Positions 52,920-62,181 are shown, counted from the first letter of the stretch. The stretch is 64,000 nt of DNA from an uncultured Alphaproteobacteria bacterium (GCA_943788635.1 CALSRA010000014.1:31385-95384), one strand, 5' to 3'. Translations and numbers: made by a program. The notes: generated by a model from the letters alone, not told the origin.

Positions 52920-53525
52920 ATGCTGCCAAAAAGGCCCGCCGAAACATCCGTCTCGCTGAATGAACTGATCCTTAACCGTTGGAGCCCGCGCGCCTATTCC
53001 GAGCTCACGGTGCCTCAGGAAGATCTCGTCGCCGTACTGGAAGCAGCCCGTTGGGCGGCGTCGTGCAACAATATACAGCCATGGCGTTTTATCGTGACCA
53101 CCAGGGAAGATACGGAGAACCACCAGCGCATGGTCAATTGCCTGAAGCCGGCCAACCAGGAATGGGCGCCCAAGGCCCCCGTGCTGATGATCGTTTTGGC
53201 GAACCTGAAAAAGCCGAACGGCGACGACAACCGGCATGCTTTTTATGACACCGGTGCGGCATCGGCGTTGTTGACTCTCGAGGCAGCGGCCCGCGGTCTT
53301 TCCCTGCGTCAAATGGCCGGGATCGAAGTGGATAAGGTTCGCGAAACCTTTGCTGTTCCCGACGACTATGGTGTCATTTGCGGCATCGCACTGGGCTACC
53401 AGGGGGCGGCAGACAGTCTTTCGCCGCAACGCCAGGAACAGGAAGCAGCGCCCCGTGCCCGCAACCCGCTCGCCGACATGGTTTTCCATGGCACGTTCGG
53501 GCAATCCTCGCCGCTGATTTCGTAA
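52920..53525 (+). CDS. Nitroreductase-family flavoprotein
   Basis: A 201-residue FMN-binding nitroreductase. The N-terminal FMN motif is ILNRWSPRAYSELTVPQEDL, followed by RWAASCNNIQPWRFIVTTRE, in which the Q-P-W-R element is characteristic; the cysteine in SCNN is uncommon. The FMN phosphate site is in ALGYQGAADSL, and the dimer helix has TGAASALLTLEAAARGLSLR. Family members reduce nitroaromatics, quinones or act in ring-opening and dehalogenation. It precedes the UGSC gene by 53 bp; the UGSC gene has its own AGAGG. This arrangement suggests a redox partnership. Confidence 0.9.
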   Translation: MLPKRPAETSVSLNELILNRWSPRAYSELTVPQEDLVAVLEAARWAASCNNIQPWRFIVTTREDTENHQRMVNCLKPANQEWAPKAPVLMIVLANLKKPNGDDNRHAFYDTGAASALLTLEAAARGLSLRQMAGIEVDKVRETFAVPDDYGVICGIALGYQGAADSLSPQRQEQEAAPRARNPLADMVFHGTFGQSSPLIS

Positions 53526-53578
53526 AGCCGCGTTTTGTTGTATTGTGAAACCCGATAACGGCCATAAGAGGTGACAGA

Positions 53579-54120
53579 ATGAACCAGATGAAGACGCTGT
53601 TCGACCCGACGTCGGAACAGGAGGCGTCGGGCCGTGTCCGTCTGCCCCGTCCGCATCGCTGGACGGGCTGACAGTCGGGGTCCTGGATATTTCCAAGGTC
53701 CGCGGTGATGTGTTCCTTGACCAGTTGGCGAAACGGCTGGCCGAGCACGGCATGAATGTGAAGCGCTACAAGAAAGCCACCGTGGCGCGGCCTGCCGCGC
53801 TGGAAATCCAGCAGGCCATCGCGTCGGAATGTGACGTCATGGTTGAAGGGCTGGTGGACTGAGGCGCCTGCACGTCGTGCTGTACGCATGATCTTGCAAA
53901 CATCGAAGCCCGTGGTATCCCGTCAGTCGCGGTTGCGACTGAACAATTCGTGCAAGCCGCCGCCACGCAGGCGGGACTGCTCGGAACCGATCCCGACTAC
54001 ATCTGGGTTCCCCACCCGGTGCAGGACCGCACCGATGTTGAACTGCAGGCGATGGCGGATAAATACCTGGATCAGATCCTGGCGGCACTGACCCGGCAGG
54101 TGGCGCAAGCCGCCGACTGA
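53579..54120 (+). CDS. UGSC-family selenoprotein candidate (in-frame TGA as selenocysteine; one frameshift)
   Basis: The frame starts MNQMKTLFDPTSEQEASGRV. A missing base near 53645 shifts it; after correction it reads ASLDGLTVGVLDISKVRGDV and QAIASECDVMVEGLVD. TGA at 53860-53862 follows, then GACTSCCTHDLANIEARGIP to the end at 54118-54120. The U-G-[SA]-C-T-S-C motif at exactly this place is the defining feature of UGSC-family (seleno)proteins, first described in marine metagenomes, where U is selenocysteine; Cys-containing homologues exist. The downstream hairpin (listed separately) lies at a suitable distance for a bacterial SECIS. Restored length is about 180 residues. The role is unknown; the Cys-rich, redox-like motif implies a reductase. 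Last gene of the YCII-AKR-nitroreductase operon. Confidence 0.8.
53881..53902 (+). promoter_or_regulatory. Candidate bacterial SECIS element
   Basis: TGT at 53881-53883 pairs with ACA at 53900-53902, and GCA at 53886-53888 with TGC at 53895-53897, separated by a small internal mismatch. The 6-base apical loop TGATCT has G as its second base. The loop begins 27 nucleotides after the TGA, inside the 16-37 range known for bacterial selenocysteine insertion elements. It was found by eye; no folding energy was computed. Confidence 0.45.
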
Positions 54121-54143
54121 GGTGGCGGGGCAGCGCCGTATTG

Positions 54144-54881
54144 TTACGGCATGCCCCCGCCGACCCGGATATTGGCACCCGCGACGTAGGATGCCTTGGG
54201 CGACAGCAGCCAGACGATGGCTTCGGCGATTTCTTCTGGCTGCGCCACCCGTCCGATGGGAATTTTCGGACCGTCTCTTTCCAGCCGGTCGGCCGGCGGC
54301 ATGTCGGTTTCGGTCAGGCCGGGCGCAACGGTATTGACCCGGATGCCTTCGCCGATCACTTCCTGCGACAAGCCGATGCCAAGACTGTTTACCGCGCCTT
54401 TCGACGCCGCGTACTGGATGCCGACATTCGGGTTTCCCTTGGTCGCCGAACCGGAGGAAACGTTCACGATCGCCCCGCCCGCACCGCCATGCGTCGTGGA
54501 CATGCGCAATACCGCCTCGCGGGAGCAGGTGAACAGCCCGGCGACATTGACCGTCAGCACCTTCATCAGCTCTTCCTGTGACAGGGCATCCAGCCGGCCG
54601 CGCGGACCGTAAATACCGGCGTTGTTCACCAGCCCGGTGAGGGTGCCCAGTTCGGCGTCGACGGTTTTGAACAGTTGGACGACATCGCTTTCAACACCGG
54701 TATCGACCTGCACCGCGATGCCGCGCTGGCCCGCGGCCTCTATTTCCACCACCACGGCCAGCGCTTCGTCTTTTGCCGATCTGTAGGCGACACAGATGTC
54801 ATGCCCTGCGGCGGCGCACAGCCGCGCCGTCGCCGCGCCGATACCACGGCTCGCGCCGGTGATTACCGTTATCTGTTTCAT
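54144..54881 (-). CDS. Short-chain dehydrogenase/reductase
   Basis: A 245-residue classical SDR. The cofactor motif is VITGASRGIGAATARLCAAA. Serine/arginine after strand 2 (VAYRSAKDEA) favours NADP(H). NNAG is in LVNNAGIYGPR, catalytic Ser in NVSSGSATKGN, and Tyr and Lys in QYAASKGAVN. It converges with the UGSC gene, ending 24 bp from it, so it is not in that operon. The closest functional guess is an oxidoreductase of the 3-oxoacyl-ACP-reductase/glucose-dehydrogenase type. Confidence 0.93.
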   Translation of the reverse strand: MKQITVITGASRGIGAATARLCAAAGHDICVAYRSAKDEALAVVVEIEAAGQRGIAVQVDTGVESDVVQLFKTVDAELGTLTGLVNNAGIYGPRGRLDALSQEELMKVLTVNVAGLFTCSREAVLRMSTTHGGAGGAIVNVSSGSATKGNPNVGIQYAASKGAVNSLGIGLSQEVIGEGIRVNTVAPGLTETDMPPADRLERDGPKIPIGRVAQPEEIAEAIVWLLSPKASYVAGANIRVGGGMP

Positions 54882-55075
54882 GCGTTTGAATCTCCAAAAT
54901 TCATGGGTTTTCCGCTCTTGGCGGTTCTGCGCCCGACCGGCCCGTATGATAAAACCGTTGGCTGCGAAGCTAGACCGGGGGCGGTAATTCTGTCCAGCAA
55001 GCTGGTGGTTCCCGTGGCATGCCAGTGTCGTGTATCGTGACGGTGAACTGACTGAAATCCGAAGGGTGAAATATC

Positions 55076-55510
55076 ATGGCTGAATACATCCCCCCCGCAC
55101 TGGACTGGGTACGCGAGCAGGTCGAACTTTACGAAGGCAGCGGCGGCACCGAGGGCACGACACTGCGCGATACCGGTCTGCCCTGCATTATCGTGACGCA
55201 TACTGGAAACAAGACCGGCGGCATCCGCAAGATCCCGGTGATGCGGGTCAAGGTTGGTGACGGCTATGTCGTCGTCGGCTCCTATGGCGGGCGGGAAAAG
55301 AACCCGGTCTGGGTCTATAACCTGCGGGCCAATCCGAATGTTGAAATCCGCGACAAGATGGAGGTTTTCAAAATGCGGGTACGCGAGGTCGAGGACGACC
55401 CCGAACGCCAGAAACTGTGGGATGCCTCCGCCGAAGCGTTTCCGCCCTATCATGACTATGAGAAAAAGGCGCCGCGCAAGATCCCGGTATTCATCGCCGA
55501 ACCGATCTAG
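55076..55510 (+). CDS. Ddn-like deazaflavin (F420)-dependent nitroreductase family protein
   Basis: A 144-residue split beta-barrel protein of the PF04075 family. TGLPCIIVTHTGNKTGGIRK is the characteristic core, followed by VVVGSYGGREKNPVWVYNLR. The actinobacterial archetype Ddn uses reduced F420 to activate nitroimidazoles; close relatives use F420 to reduce quinones and other compounds. F420 genes are patchy in alphaproteobacteria and none are in this window, so this protein could bind F420 or another flavin-like cofactor. It is 106 bp upstream of an SDR on the same strand. Confidence 0.88.
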   Translation: MAEYIPPALDWVREQVELYEGSGGTEGTTLRDTGLPCIIVTHTGNKTGGIRKIPVMRVKVGDGYVVVGSYGGREKNPVWVYNLRANPNVEIRDKMEVFKMRVREVEDDPERQKLWDASAEAFPPYHDYEKKAPRKIPVFIAEPI

Positions 55511-55616
55511 ACCGGCGCGGTTGCGCCCGTGTTCCGGCCTGCATTGCCGGGGCCAGCGCTGATGTCTAAGGTTTCGTTCAATTTTGTGATTCATCCGAAT
55601 AAGGGGTGCCGACACC

Positions 55617-56450
55617 ATGTCTGACGAAACCAGCAACACCGAAGGCCAACTCGCAATCGTCACCGGCGCGGGGCGGGGGATCGGTGCTGCTATCGCGCAG
55701 CGCCTTTCCGATGCCGGATATGCCGTCGCCATCTGGGATTATGACGGCGAAACGGCCACGGCCACGGCGAAGGCGCTGTCCGATGCCGGCCGCCGGGCCA
55801 TCGGGGCCCGTGTGGATGTGTCCGACGAAAGCATGGTCGAGGCGGCGACGCAGGCGGCGGAAGCGGCGTTCGGAGCGCCCTACCTTCTGGTCAACAACGC
55901 GGCCACCCGCCATAACGAGCGGCTGGAAGACCTGAAGCGTGAAAGCTGGGACCGGGAAATCGCCACGAATCTCACGGGGCCGTTTGTCTGCACGCAGATT
56001 GTCGGCCGGCGGATGCTCGCGGCCGGGACGGGCGCCATCGTCAATATCGCCTCGATGGCGGGGTCGAATGGGCAGGCGGTGCGCGGCGCCTATACCCCGG
56101 CCAAGGCCGGCGTGCTCGGGCTGACCTATCTGACGGCGGTGGAATGGGGTGGTCGCGGAATTCGCTGCAACGCCATCAGCCCGGGCATGATCTCGACACC
56201 GGCGCATGCCGCGACCTACAGCGATGAAAACCTGAAGAAAGCGCGCGAAGCCATGGTCCCGACGGGCCGGATCGGCAACGGCAAGGATATCGCCGACGCG
56301 GTTATCTTCCTCGCCTCCGATGGTGCCGGTTACATCAACGGTGCGAATCTTCCCGTCGATGGCGGTATTACCAAATCCATCCTCGCCCTGATGCCGGTAC
56401 CCGCAAGCGACGGCGGATTCGAAACGATGCTGGGGCGGCTCCGGCCCTGA
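55617..56450 (+). CDS. Short-chain dehydrogenase/reductase
   Basis: A 277-residue classical SDR. The cofactor motif is IVTGAGRGIGAAIAQRLSDA, and the aspartate after the second strand (IWDYDGE) favours NAD(H). LVNNAATRH replaces the usual NNAG. Catalytic Ser is in NIASMAGSNGQ and Tyr and Lys in GAYTPAKAGV. A C-terminal extension of about 20 residues (SILALMPVPASDGGFETML) is longer than the family standard. It follows the Ddn-like gene at 106 bp and converges with the amidase. Confidence 0.93.
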   Translation: MSDETSNTEGQLAIVTGAGRGIGAAIAQRLSDAGYAVAIWDYDGETATATAKALSDAGRRAIGARVDVSDESMVEAATQAAEAAFGAPYLLVNNAATRHNERLEDLKRESWDREIATNLTGPFVCTQIVGRRMLAAGTGAIVNIASMAGSNGQAVRGAYTPAKAGVLGLTYLTAVEWGGRGIRCNAISPGMISTPAHAATYSDENLKKAREAMVPTGRIGNGKDIADAVIFLASDGAGYINGANLPVDGGITKSILALMPVPASDGGFETMLGRLRP

Positions 56451-56469
56451 GGATTCCCGGCCTCACGTT

Positions 56470-57910
56470 TCAGTCCGGGTGGCTCAGGGCCGCGATATCG
56501 GGATAGGGGCGTGCACGGGCGGGCAGGGATTTCAGATGGCTTTCGACGGCTGCGGCGATGGCGAGCAGGCGGCGATCGCCCCACCGCCGGCCACATATCT
56601 GCAGGCCAAACGGCGTGCCGGTCGCATCAAGACCACAGGGGATTGTGATGACCGGGTGCGAGGTCAGCGTTAACCCATAGGCCAGCCCGAGCCAGTGAAA
56701 GTAGCTGCGCAATTCTTCGCCGTTGATATGCGTCGGATATAATTGTTCGACCGGGAAGGGCGGCACGGCGGCGGTCGGCGCCAGCAGGATATCGTAATCG
56801 TCCATATAGTCGACGAACGCGCGGTACAGCCGGGTCTGTTCCGCCTGGGCGTGCGCGGCATCGGCGAAGCTGTAGCTGGCGGCCTGTTCCATATTGGCGA
56901 TCAGGTTGGGGCCCAGCTTGTCGCGGTGGTCGCGGTAATGCGCCTCGTGGTTGACGAGGAAAGCCATCGAGCGCAGCACCTCGAAAATCTCGTTGGATCC
57001 TTTGAGAGGGGGTGTTGATTCTTCCACGGTGGCAAAGCTGCCCCGGATATCGCCGATTACGGCGCGGAAGGTTTCCCGAATGCTCGTGTCCACCGGGGCG
57101 AAACCCAGATCCTCCGAAACGGCGACCCGCAATGTGCTCAGGTCGACTTCGGGCAGCGACGTGAGATCTGCCGGGTCAACAGGGCCGGCCAGTGGATCGA
57201 CCGGGTCGGCGCCTGCGATTGTTGAAAGAAGAAGTGCGGTATCGGCGACGTCGCGGCCCATCGGGCCCTGTACGGATATCGCGGTGTAGCCGATGCCGCG
57301 CCGTGACATCGGAACCAGGCCGGGGCTGGGGCGCAGGCCGACGACACCCGCAATAGCCGGCGGGCGTGCGCAGCGAACCGCCGGTGTCCGATCCGGTTGC
57401 GAGCGGAACCATGTCGCAGGAAAGTGCCACCGCCGAACCGCCCGACGAGCCACCGCAGATGCGGTCTGTATCGAACGGATTGCGGGTTGGTCCGAATACG
57501 GCATTGGTCGTGTTTGCGCCCGCGCCGAATTCCGGTGCATTGGTCTTGCCAACGACAATGGCGCCGGCGCGTCGTGTCTCGGCGACCAGCCGCTCATCGG
57601 CGTCGGGTATGTTGTCGGCATAGATCGGTGACCCGAAGGTGGAAAGCACACCGCCTGAAACCATGGTGTCCTTGATGCCAATCGGCAGGCCATGCAGCGG
57701 CCCCAGAGCGTCGCCATCGCGAACCTGTTTTTCCGCCGCCCGGGCTTCCGCTTCCGCGCGGTCCCAGCAGAAGGTGACGAAGGCGTTCAGGCGCGGGTTT
57801 GCCTGTTCGATACGTTCGCGGCATGCGGCCAGTAATTCGACGGGGGAAACTTCCCCGGCGCCGATCAGGCGGCGCAGGGTTACGGCACTCAGTTCGCAAA
57901 TATTGCTCAT
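56470..57910 (-). pseudogene. Amidase-signature hydrolase, one frameshift
   Basis: The protein begins SNICELSAVTLRRLIGAGEV. The catalytic Ser-cisSer-Lys system is intact: the lysine in GIKDTMVSG and the serines in CGGSSGGSAVAL and GSDTGGSLRTPA. An extra G near 57360 breaks the frame; correction continues PAIAGVVGLRPSPGLVPMSR and runs to the end (about 480 residues in total). GPMGRDVADTALLLSTIAGA and HPVITIPCGLDATGTPFGLQ are typical of the family. It would hydrolyse amides such as aryl-acetamides or acylated amines. The start is ATG 57910 with AGGA upstream. It diverges from the TauD-like gene. Confidence 0.85.
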
Positions 57911-58077
57911 GGTCATCCTGCTGGTTCGTTGGTGTGACGTGGGCGATTGTATTATCGCGGGCTGGCGACCGAATTGCCAATGGCATCGCCTGCCAGATTG
58001 CACTGCCCGTTGACGCGGCGCGCGCCACGCCCAAAGATGGCCGTGTCAAAGCGTCTCTCACGGGAGAAGGGAACGGC

Positions 58078-58917
58078 ATGGCATTCGAAACCATCACGAT
58101 GCGGCCGATAACGCCGCTGGTCGGCGCGAAAATCGAAAATGTGGACCTGAACGCCCTGACCGCGGCGCAGGAAACGGAGATTCGGCAGGCTTTGATTGAC
58201 CGCAAGGTAATCGTTTTCCGGAACCAGCAGCTCACGCCGGGCCGCTTTGCCGATTTCATGAGCCTGTTCGGGCGGCCGGACGACGAGGATCTGGAGCCCG
58301 TTGACGGTAATCCGCCCAATGTCGGCGTTATTCATATCCGCCCGCATGAAAAACAGACGATCAATTTCTGGCATATGGATCATTCGTTCCGGGCGGACCC
58401 GGCGCCGAAGCTGGGTCTGTATACGAAACTGCTACCGGAATGCGGTGGCGACACGCTGTTTGCCAGCCTGGAAGCCGCCTATGACGGTCTGGCCGACGAT
58501 ATGAAGGAGCGGATTGCGCCGCTATGGGCGATCCACCAGGTCCGCCCGACCCAGAATTCGAAACGCCGCTATACCGAAGAAGAATTCAAGGCGATGATGG
58601 CGCGCAAGACCCGCCATCCGCTGGTCGGATACAACCCGCAGAACGGACGGAAATTCCTGTTCGTCAATACCCCCGTCTACCTGCGTTATGTTGACGGAAT
58701 GGATGCGGCGGAAAGCGAAACGCTGCTGGATACGCTTTATCGTCACGTCCAGCGGCCGGAATACAGTTTCCGCCTGGTCTGGCGGCCCGGCACGCTGGTG
58801 GTGTGGGAGAATTCCCATTGCCTGCACTACCCGGTCGCCGATTATTTCCCGCATGAGCGCAAGCTGTTGCGGGTCGCGATAACGGGCGAACCGATTGAAG
58901 CAGTGCCCGCCGCCTAA
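58078..58917 (+). CDS. TauD/TfdA-family Fe(II)/2-oxoglutarate-dependent dioxygenase
   Basis: A 279-residue non-heme iron dioxygenase. The HxD pair is in NFWHMDHSFRADPAPKLGLY, the distal histidine in NSHCLHYPVADYFPHERKLL and the arginine for 2-oxoglutarate in the same segment (RKLLRVAIT). The opening AFETITMRPITPLVGAKIEN is typical. GGGAGAAGGG precedes ATG 58078; upstream in-frame sequence only overlaps the divergent amidase. It differs from the other two TauD genes of the window in all variable loops, so they are likely not recent duplicates. It overlaps the GMC gene end by 4 bp (convergent). Confidence 0.92.
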   Translation: MAFETITMRPITPLVGAKIENVDLNALTAAQETEIRQALIDRKVIVFRNQQLTPGRFADFMSLFGRPDDEDLEPVDGNPPNVGVIHIRPHEKQTINFWHMDHSFRADPAPKLGLYTKLLPECGGDTLFASLEAAYDGLADDMKERIAPLWAIHQVRPTQNSKRRYTEEEFKAMMARKTRHPLVGYNPQNGRKFLFVNTPVYLRYVDGMDAAESETLLDTLYRHVQRPEYSFRLVWRPGTLVVWENSHCLHYPVADYFPHERKLLRVAITGEPIEAVPAA

Positions 58918-60543
58918 ACAGCCGCCGCCGGCAGGGGCGTCTTGCCGAGGATCATGTCGGCGGCTTTCTCCGCGATCATCAGGGTGGACGCGTTGGTGTT
59001 CGCCGATGGCATTGCCGGCATGACCGATGCATCCACGACACGCAGCCCTTCGATACCGTGCACTTTCAACTCGTCGCTGACGACAGTGCTGCGGTCGTCG
59101 GCGGGACCCATGCGGCAGGTGCCCATCAGGTGGAAGGCGGTTGTGCCGCGCTGACGGGCGAAGTCGATCAACTCGTCATCATTCTGCAGCGGCCCGCCGG
59201 GGTATTCCTCACGATCATAGAACGGCGCCAGCTCCGGCGTTTCCAGCATCTTCCGGCCCAGCCGGATGCCGCCCAGCAGGACGCGGCGGTCGGTTTCATG
59301 CGCCAGGTAATTCGGCTGGATCGCCGGCTTGTCCATCGCGCTGCCGGATTTTGCGCGGACATAGCCCATGCTTTCCGGTCGCTGCTGCCAGGCCGCGACG
59401 GTCATGCCGGGGAATTCGTCAAGCTGCGACTGCACGCCTTCGCGGTAACTCGCGGGGGTGAAGGTCATCTGCAAATCGCCCTTGTCCATGGCTTCATGCG
59501 ACTTCCAGAAGATATGCACCAGCGTCGGCGACAGGGTCAGCACGCCCCTTGCGCGTGAACACATATTTCATCGCTTCCTTGACCAGGTTCAGCCCGCGCA
59601 CCTGTTCGTTTACGGTCTGCTGGTTCTTTACGCGCGCGACAAGCCGCACCGGGTAATGGTCGCACAGGTTCTCGCCGACCGCCGGCAGATCATGCACGAC
59701 CGGCACGCCGAGTTCCTGCAACAGCTTGGCCGGGCCGACGCCGGATATCTGCAGCATCTGCGGCGAATTCACCGCCCCGCCGGACAGGATGATTTCCTTG
59801 CGGGCGCGGATTTCGACTTCCTGCCCGCCGCGCTTGTAGGCGATGCCGACGGCGCGCTTGCCTTCGAACAGGATGCGCTGCACATGCGCCTTGGTCCGCA
59901 CCTCCAGCGTTTGCCGGGATTTGGCGGGGTGCAGGAAGGCACGTGCGGCACTGACCCGGCGGCCATTGAACAGGGCGCGCTGGAAATAGCCCACACCTTC
60001 CTGGCTGGCGCCGTTGTAATCGGGGTTCAGCGGGATGCCCATCTTGACCACAGCCGTCGATGAACGGCATCACAAAGCGGATGCCGCCAGTCAATATCGG
60101 TGACCACCAGCCCGCCGTCGCGCCGCGCGATAGGTGTCGTCGCCCTTGCCGATGCGTTTCTCCGTGCGCTGGAAATAGGGCAGGATATCGGCATAGCCCC
60201 AGCCCCGATTGCCCTTCTGCGCCCAGCTGTCGAAATCCATCCGCTGGCCGCGATTATAGATATGCCCGTTGATCGAACTGGAGCCGCCCAGCGTCTTGCC
60301 GCGCGGGGCGTGGATGCGGCGGCCCGCCGTGCCCTCACTGGGCCTCCGCTTCGTACAACCAGTTCACGTTCGGGTTGACCAGCGTCTTCATGAACCCGGC
60401 AGGGATATGGATAAACGGGTTCCAGTCGACCGGTCCCGCTTCCAGCACGCCAGACGGTGTCGTTGCCCGCGGACAGGCGGTTGGAAAGCACGGACCCGGC
60501 AGATCCGGCACCGATGATGATGGTAGTCGAAAACGTCGGTCAT
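58914..60543 (-). pseudogene. GMC-family oxidoreductase (choline-dehydrogenase-like), several frameshifts
   Basis: Piecing frames together from ATG 60543: MTDVFDY, then after an extra C the FAD motif [56 protein letters not shown] and RKEIILSGGAVNSPQMLQIS. The C-terminal domain is in one frame and ends with the GMC signature TAFHLMGTCRMGPADDR (active-site His) and SANTNASTLMIAEKAADMIL. At least four single-base indels occur between 59540 and 60520. All signature motifs are present once frames are joined. The first codons overlap the stop of the FAD-dehydrogenase gene (ATGA). Restored length is about 540 residues; the substrate is an alcohol or sugar. Confidence 0.75.
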
Positions 60544-61934
60544 TCACTCTTCCCTGCGATAGATTCCGCGGCGCGCATCCCGGTGACAATAGCCTTGGAC
60601 AGCCCGCCGATATAAGCGGCGTTCGGTCCGCCTTCGAAACCGCCGGTGGACGACCCGGCCGCGTATAGCCCGGCGATGGCCCCACCATCACGGTGCTGCG
60701 CCTTGCCGTCCCGGTCAATGGCGATGCCGCCCATCGTATAGGTGATTCCCGCACAGACCGGAATAGCCCGGAAAGGCCCGGTGGTGATGGGTTGTGCTTC
60801 GGCACGGTGGGTACTCCGTGCCGGGGACAGGGACGAAACCGCGCCACTTGTGATGGCCGCATTGTATTCGTTGACCGTTCGGTCCAGCGCATCGGCGGGT
60901 ACGCCGATCTGTGCCGCCAGCCCGGCCAGATCCGGTGCTTGCAACACGGTGCCGCCGGCCTGTTCGAAGACCGGGTTCATGCAGGGCGGGTAGCGGTTGT
61001 CGGCGGCGATGCCGGTCCAGACCGCTTCATCGAAAATCGCCGTTGCTGCCAGCGGGTCGTCGAGTTTCGCGACCTCATTCGCCATGTAGACGCCACCCAG
61101 CCCTTCATCGGTAAAACGGCTGCCGGATTTGTCGACCAGGATAGACGCCTGCGCGATCGGGTCGATGATCGGATAGGGCCAGAGCTGGTCGTTCTCGAAC
61201 GCCTGCTGTCCCAGAAGGTGGCCGTAGAACCGGTCCATGCCGACCAGCGCCGCACCGGCGGCTTCGGCCATCAGCATGCCTGCGCCAAAGCCCGTGCCGG
61301 CGCCACGCTGGATCAGCTTTTCCGGCAGCGGGGAAATGTATTTGCGCACCAGGTCTGGGTTGGCCTGAAACCCGCCATCGGCGATTACCACGGCGTGCGC
61401 TGCGATCCGTTCGCCGGCGTCGGTGATAACACCCGTGACCTTGCCGTCCTCGATGATGAGTTCCTTGCCCCGGACGCCGCGCCGAAGGGTGCCGCCGCGT
61501 TCTTCCAAATTGGCAGTCAGCCGTCGCAGGGTTACGTCCGGGCCGCGGCCTTTCCAGTCCAGCCCGGCGGTGCGGCGGCGTGGCGGCGCCATAATCCAAC
61601 GCATGAATTCGAACTGTCCGCCCTTGATGAACTTCGCGCCTTCCTCGCGGATCCAGGCGAGGGCGCGCGCGCCTTCTTCCGCCAGCAACCCGGCATGTGC
61701 GGTGGCGTCGTTTTCGCCTGTCTGTCCGGATACCGTGCCGCGGATGTCTTCCACATCCTTAGTCACGTCGCGGAAGGCGACATGGACGATGCCGCCGGCA
61801 ATGCGCGAATTGCAGAAGTAGTCAGCGTCGCTGCCCTGCTCCAGCACCGTGACCTTCAACCCAAGACCGAGAGCGCGGTTTGCAGCGCTCAGCCCTGCCA
61901 ACCCGCCGCCGATGATGATGACCTGGTCCGACAT
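60540..61934 (-). CDS. FAD-dependent dehydrogenase, fumarate reductase/3-ketosteroid dehydrogenase-like
   Basis: A 464-residue flavoprotein of the FAD-binding_2 family. It starts SDQVIIIGGGLAGLSAANRA, a perfect FAD-binding G-x-G-x-x-G. It later has AVVIADGGFQANPDLVRKYI, GTGFGAGMLMAEAAGAALVG and GITYTMGGIAIDRDGKAQHR, and ends with GLYAAGSSTGGFEGGPNAAY. Homologues include tricarballylate dehydrogenase, 3-ketosteroid delta-1-dehydrogenases and flavocytochrome c. No heme motif is present. GGGGAG precedes ATG 61934. The 4-bp overlap with the GMC gene (ATGA) implies joint translation of two flavoproteins. Confidence 0.88.
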   Translation of the reverse strand: MSDQVIIIGGGLAGLSAANRALGLGLKVTVLEQGSDADYFCNSRIAGGIVHVAFRDVTKDVEDIRGTVSGQTGENDATAHAGLLAEEGARALAWIREEGAKFIKGGQFEFMRWIMAPPRRRTAGLDWKGRGPDVTLRRLTANLEERGGTLRRGVRGKELIIEDGKVTGVITDAGERIAAHAVVIADGGFQANPDLVRKYISPLPEKLIQRGAGTGFGAGMLMAEAAGAALVGMDRFYGHLLGQQAFENDQLWPYPIIDPIAQASILVDKSGSRFTDEGLGGVYMANEVAKLDDPLAATAIFDEAVWTGIAADNRYPPCMNPVFEQAGGTVLQAPDLAGLAAQIGVPADALDRTVNEYNAAITSGAVSSLSPARSTHRAEAQPITTGPFRAIPVCAGITYTMGGIAIDRDGKAQHRDGGAIAGLYAAGSSTGGFEGGPNAAYIGGLSKAIVTGMRAAESIAGKSE

Positions 61935-61956
61935 ATAAACGTTCTCCCCGTATCCT

Positions 61957-62181
61957 TTATTGCGGCAGCAACATATCGACGATGATCCTGACAAGTTCAG
62001 CGAAGACCCGCACGCCAAAACCGACCCCTATGCCGGCGGTCATCCCCGCGATGCCCCAGCCCCAGTGCCAGCCGCCCAGCGCAACGCCTGTTGCAACCAG
62101 GATAACGGGGGCGAGCCCGGCCAGCACCGCCAGGATGTTACCGTGCCGGACCATGAAGGCGACCGCTGGATATTGTTCCAT
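61957..62181 (-). CDS. Small hydrophobic membrane protein
   Basis: A 74-residue protein with two membrane segments: GNILAVLAGLAPVILVATGV and GIAGMTAGIGVGFGVRVFAE, ending IIVDMLLPQ. It lies 22 bp upstream of the FAD-dehydrogenase gene on the same strand, so it may be the first gene of that operon and a membrane anchor for it, though this is speculation. No family was recognised. Confidence 0.65.
   Translation of the reverse strand: MEQYPAVAFMVRHGNILAVLAGLAPVILVATGVALGGWHWGWGIAGMTAGIGVGFGVRVFAELVRIIVDMLLPQ

Noticed and set aside
53870..53880. GCACGTCGTGC inside the UGSC gene as a fourth copy of the XRE operator or as the SECIS itself
   Set aside because: A 4-bp half-site palindrome is common by chance in GC-rich coding DNA; the loop starts only 11 nt after the TGA, too close for a typical bacterial SECIS. 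The hairpin at 53881-53902 fits better.
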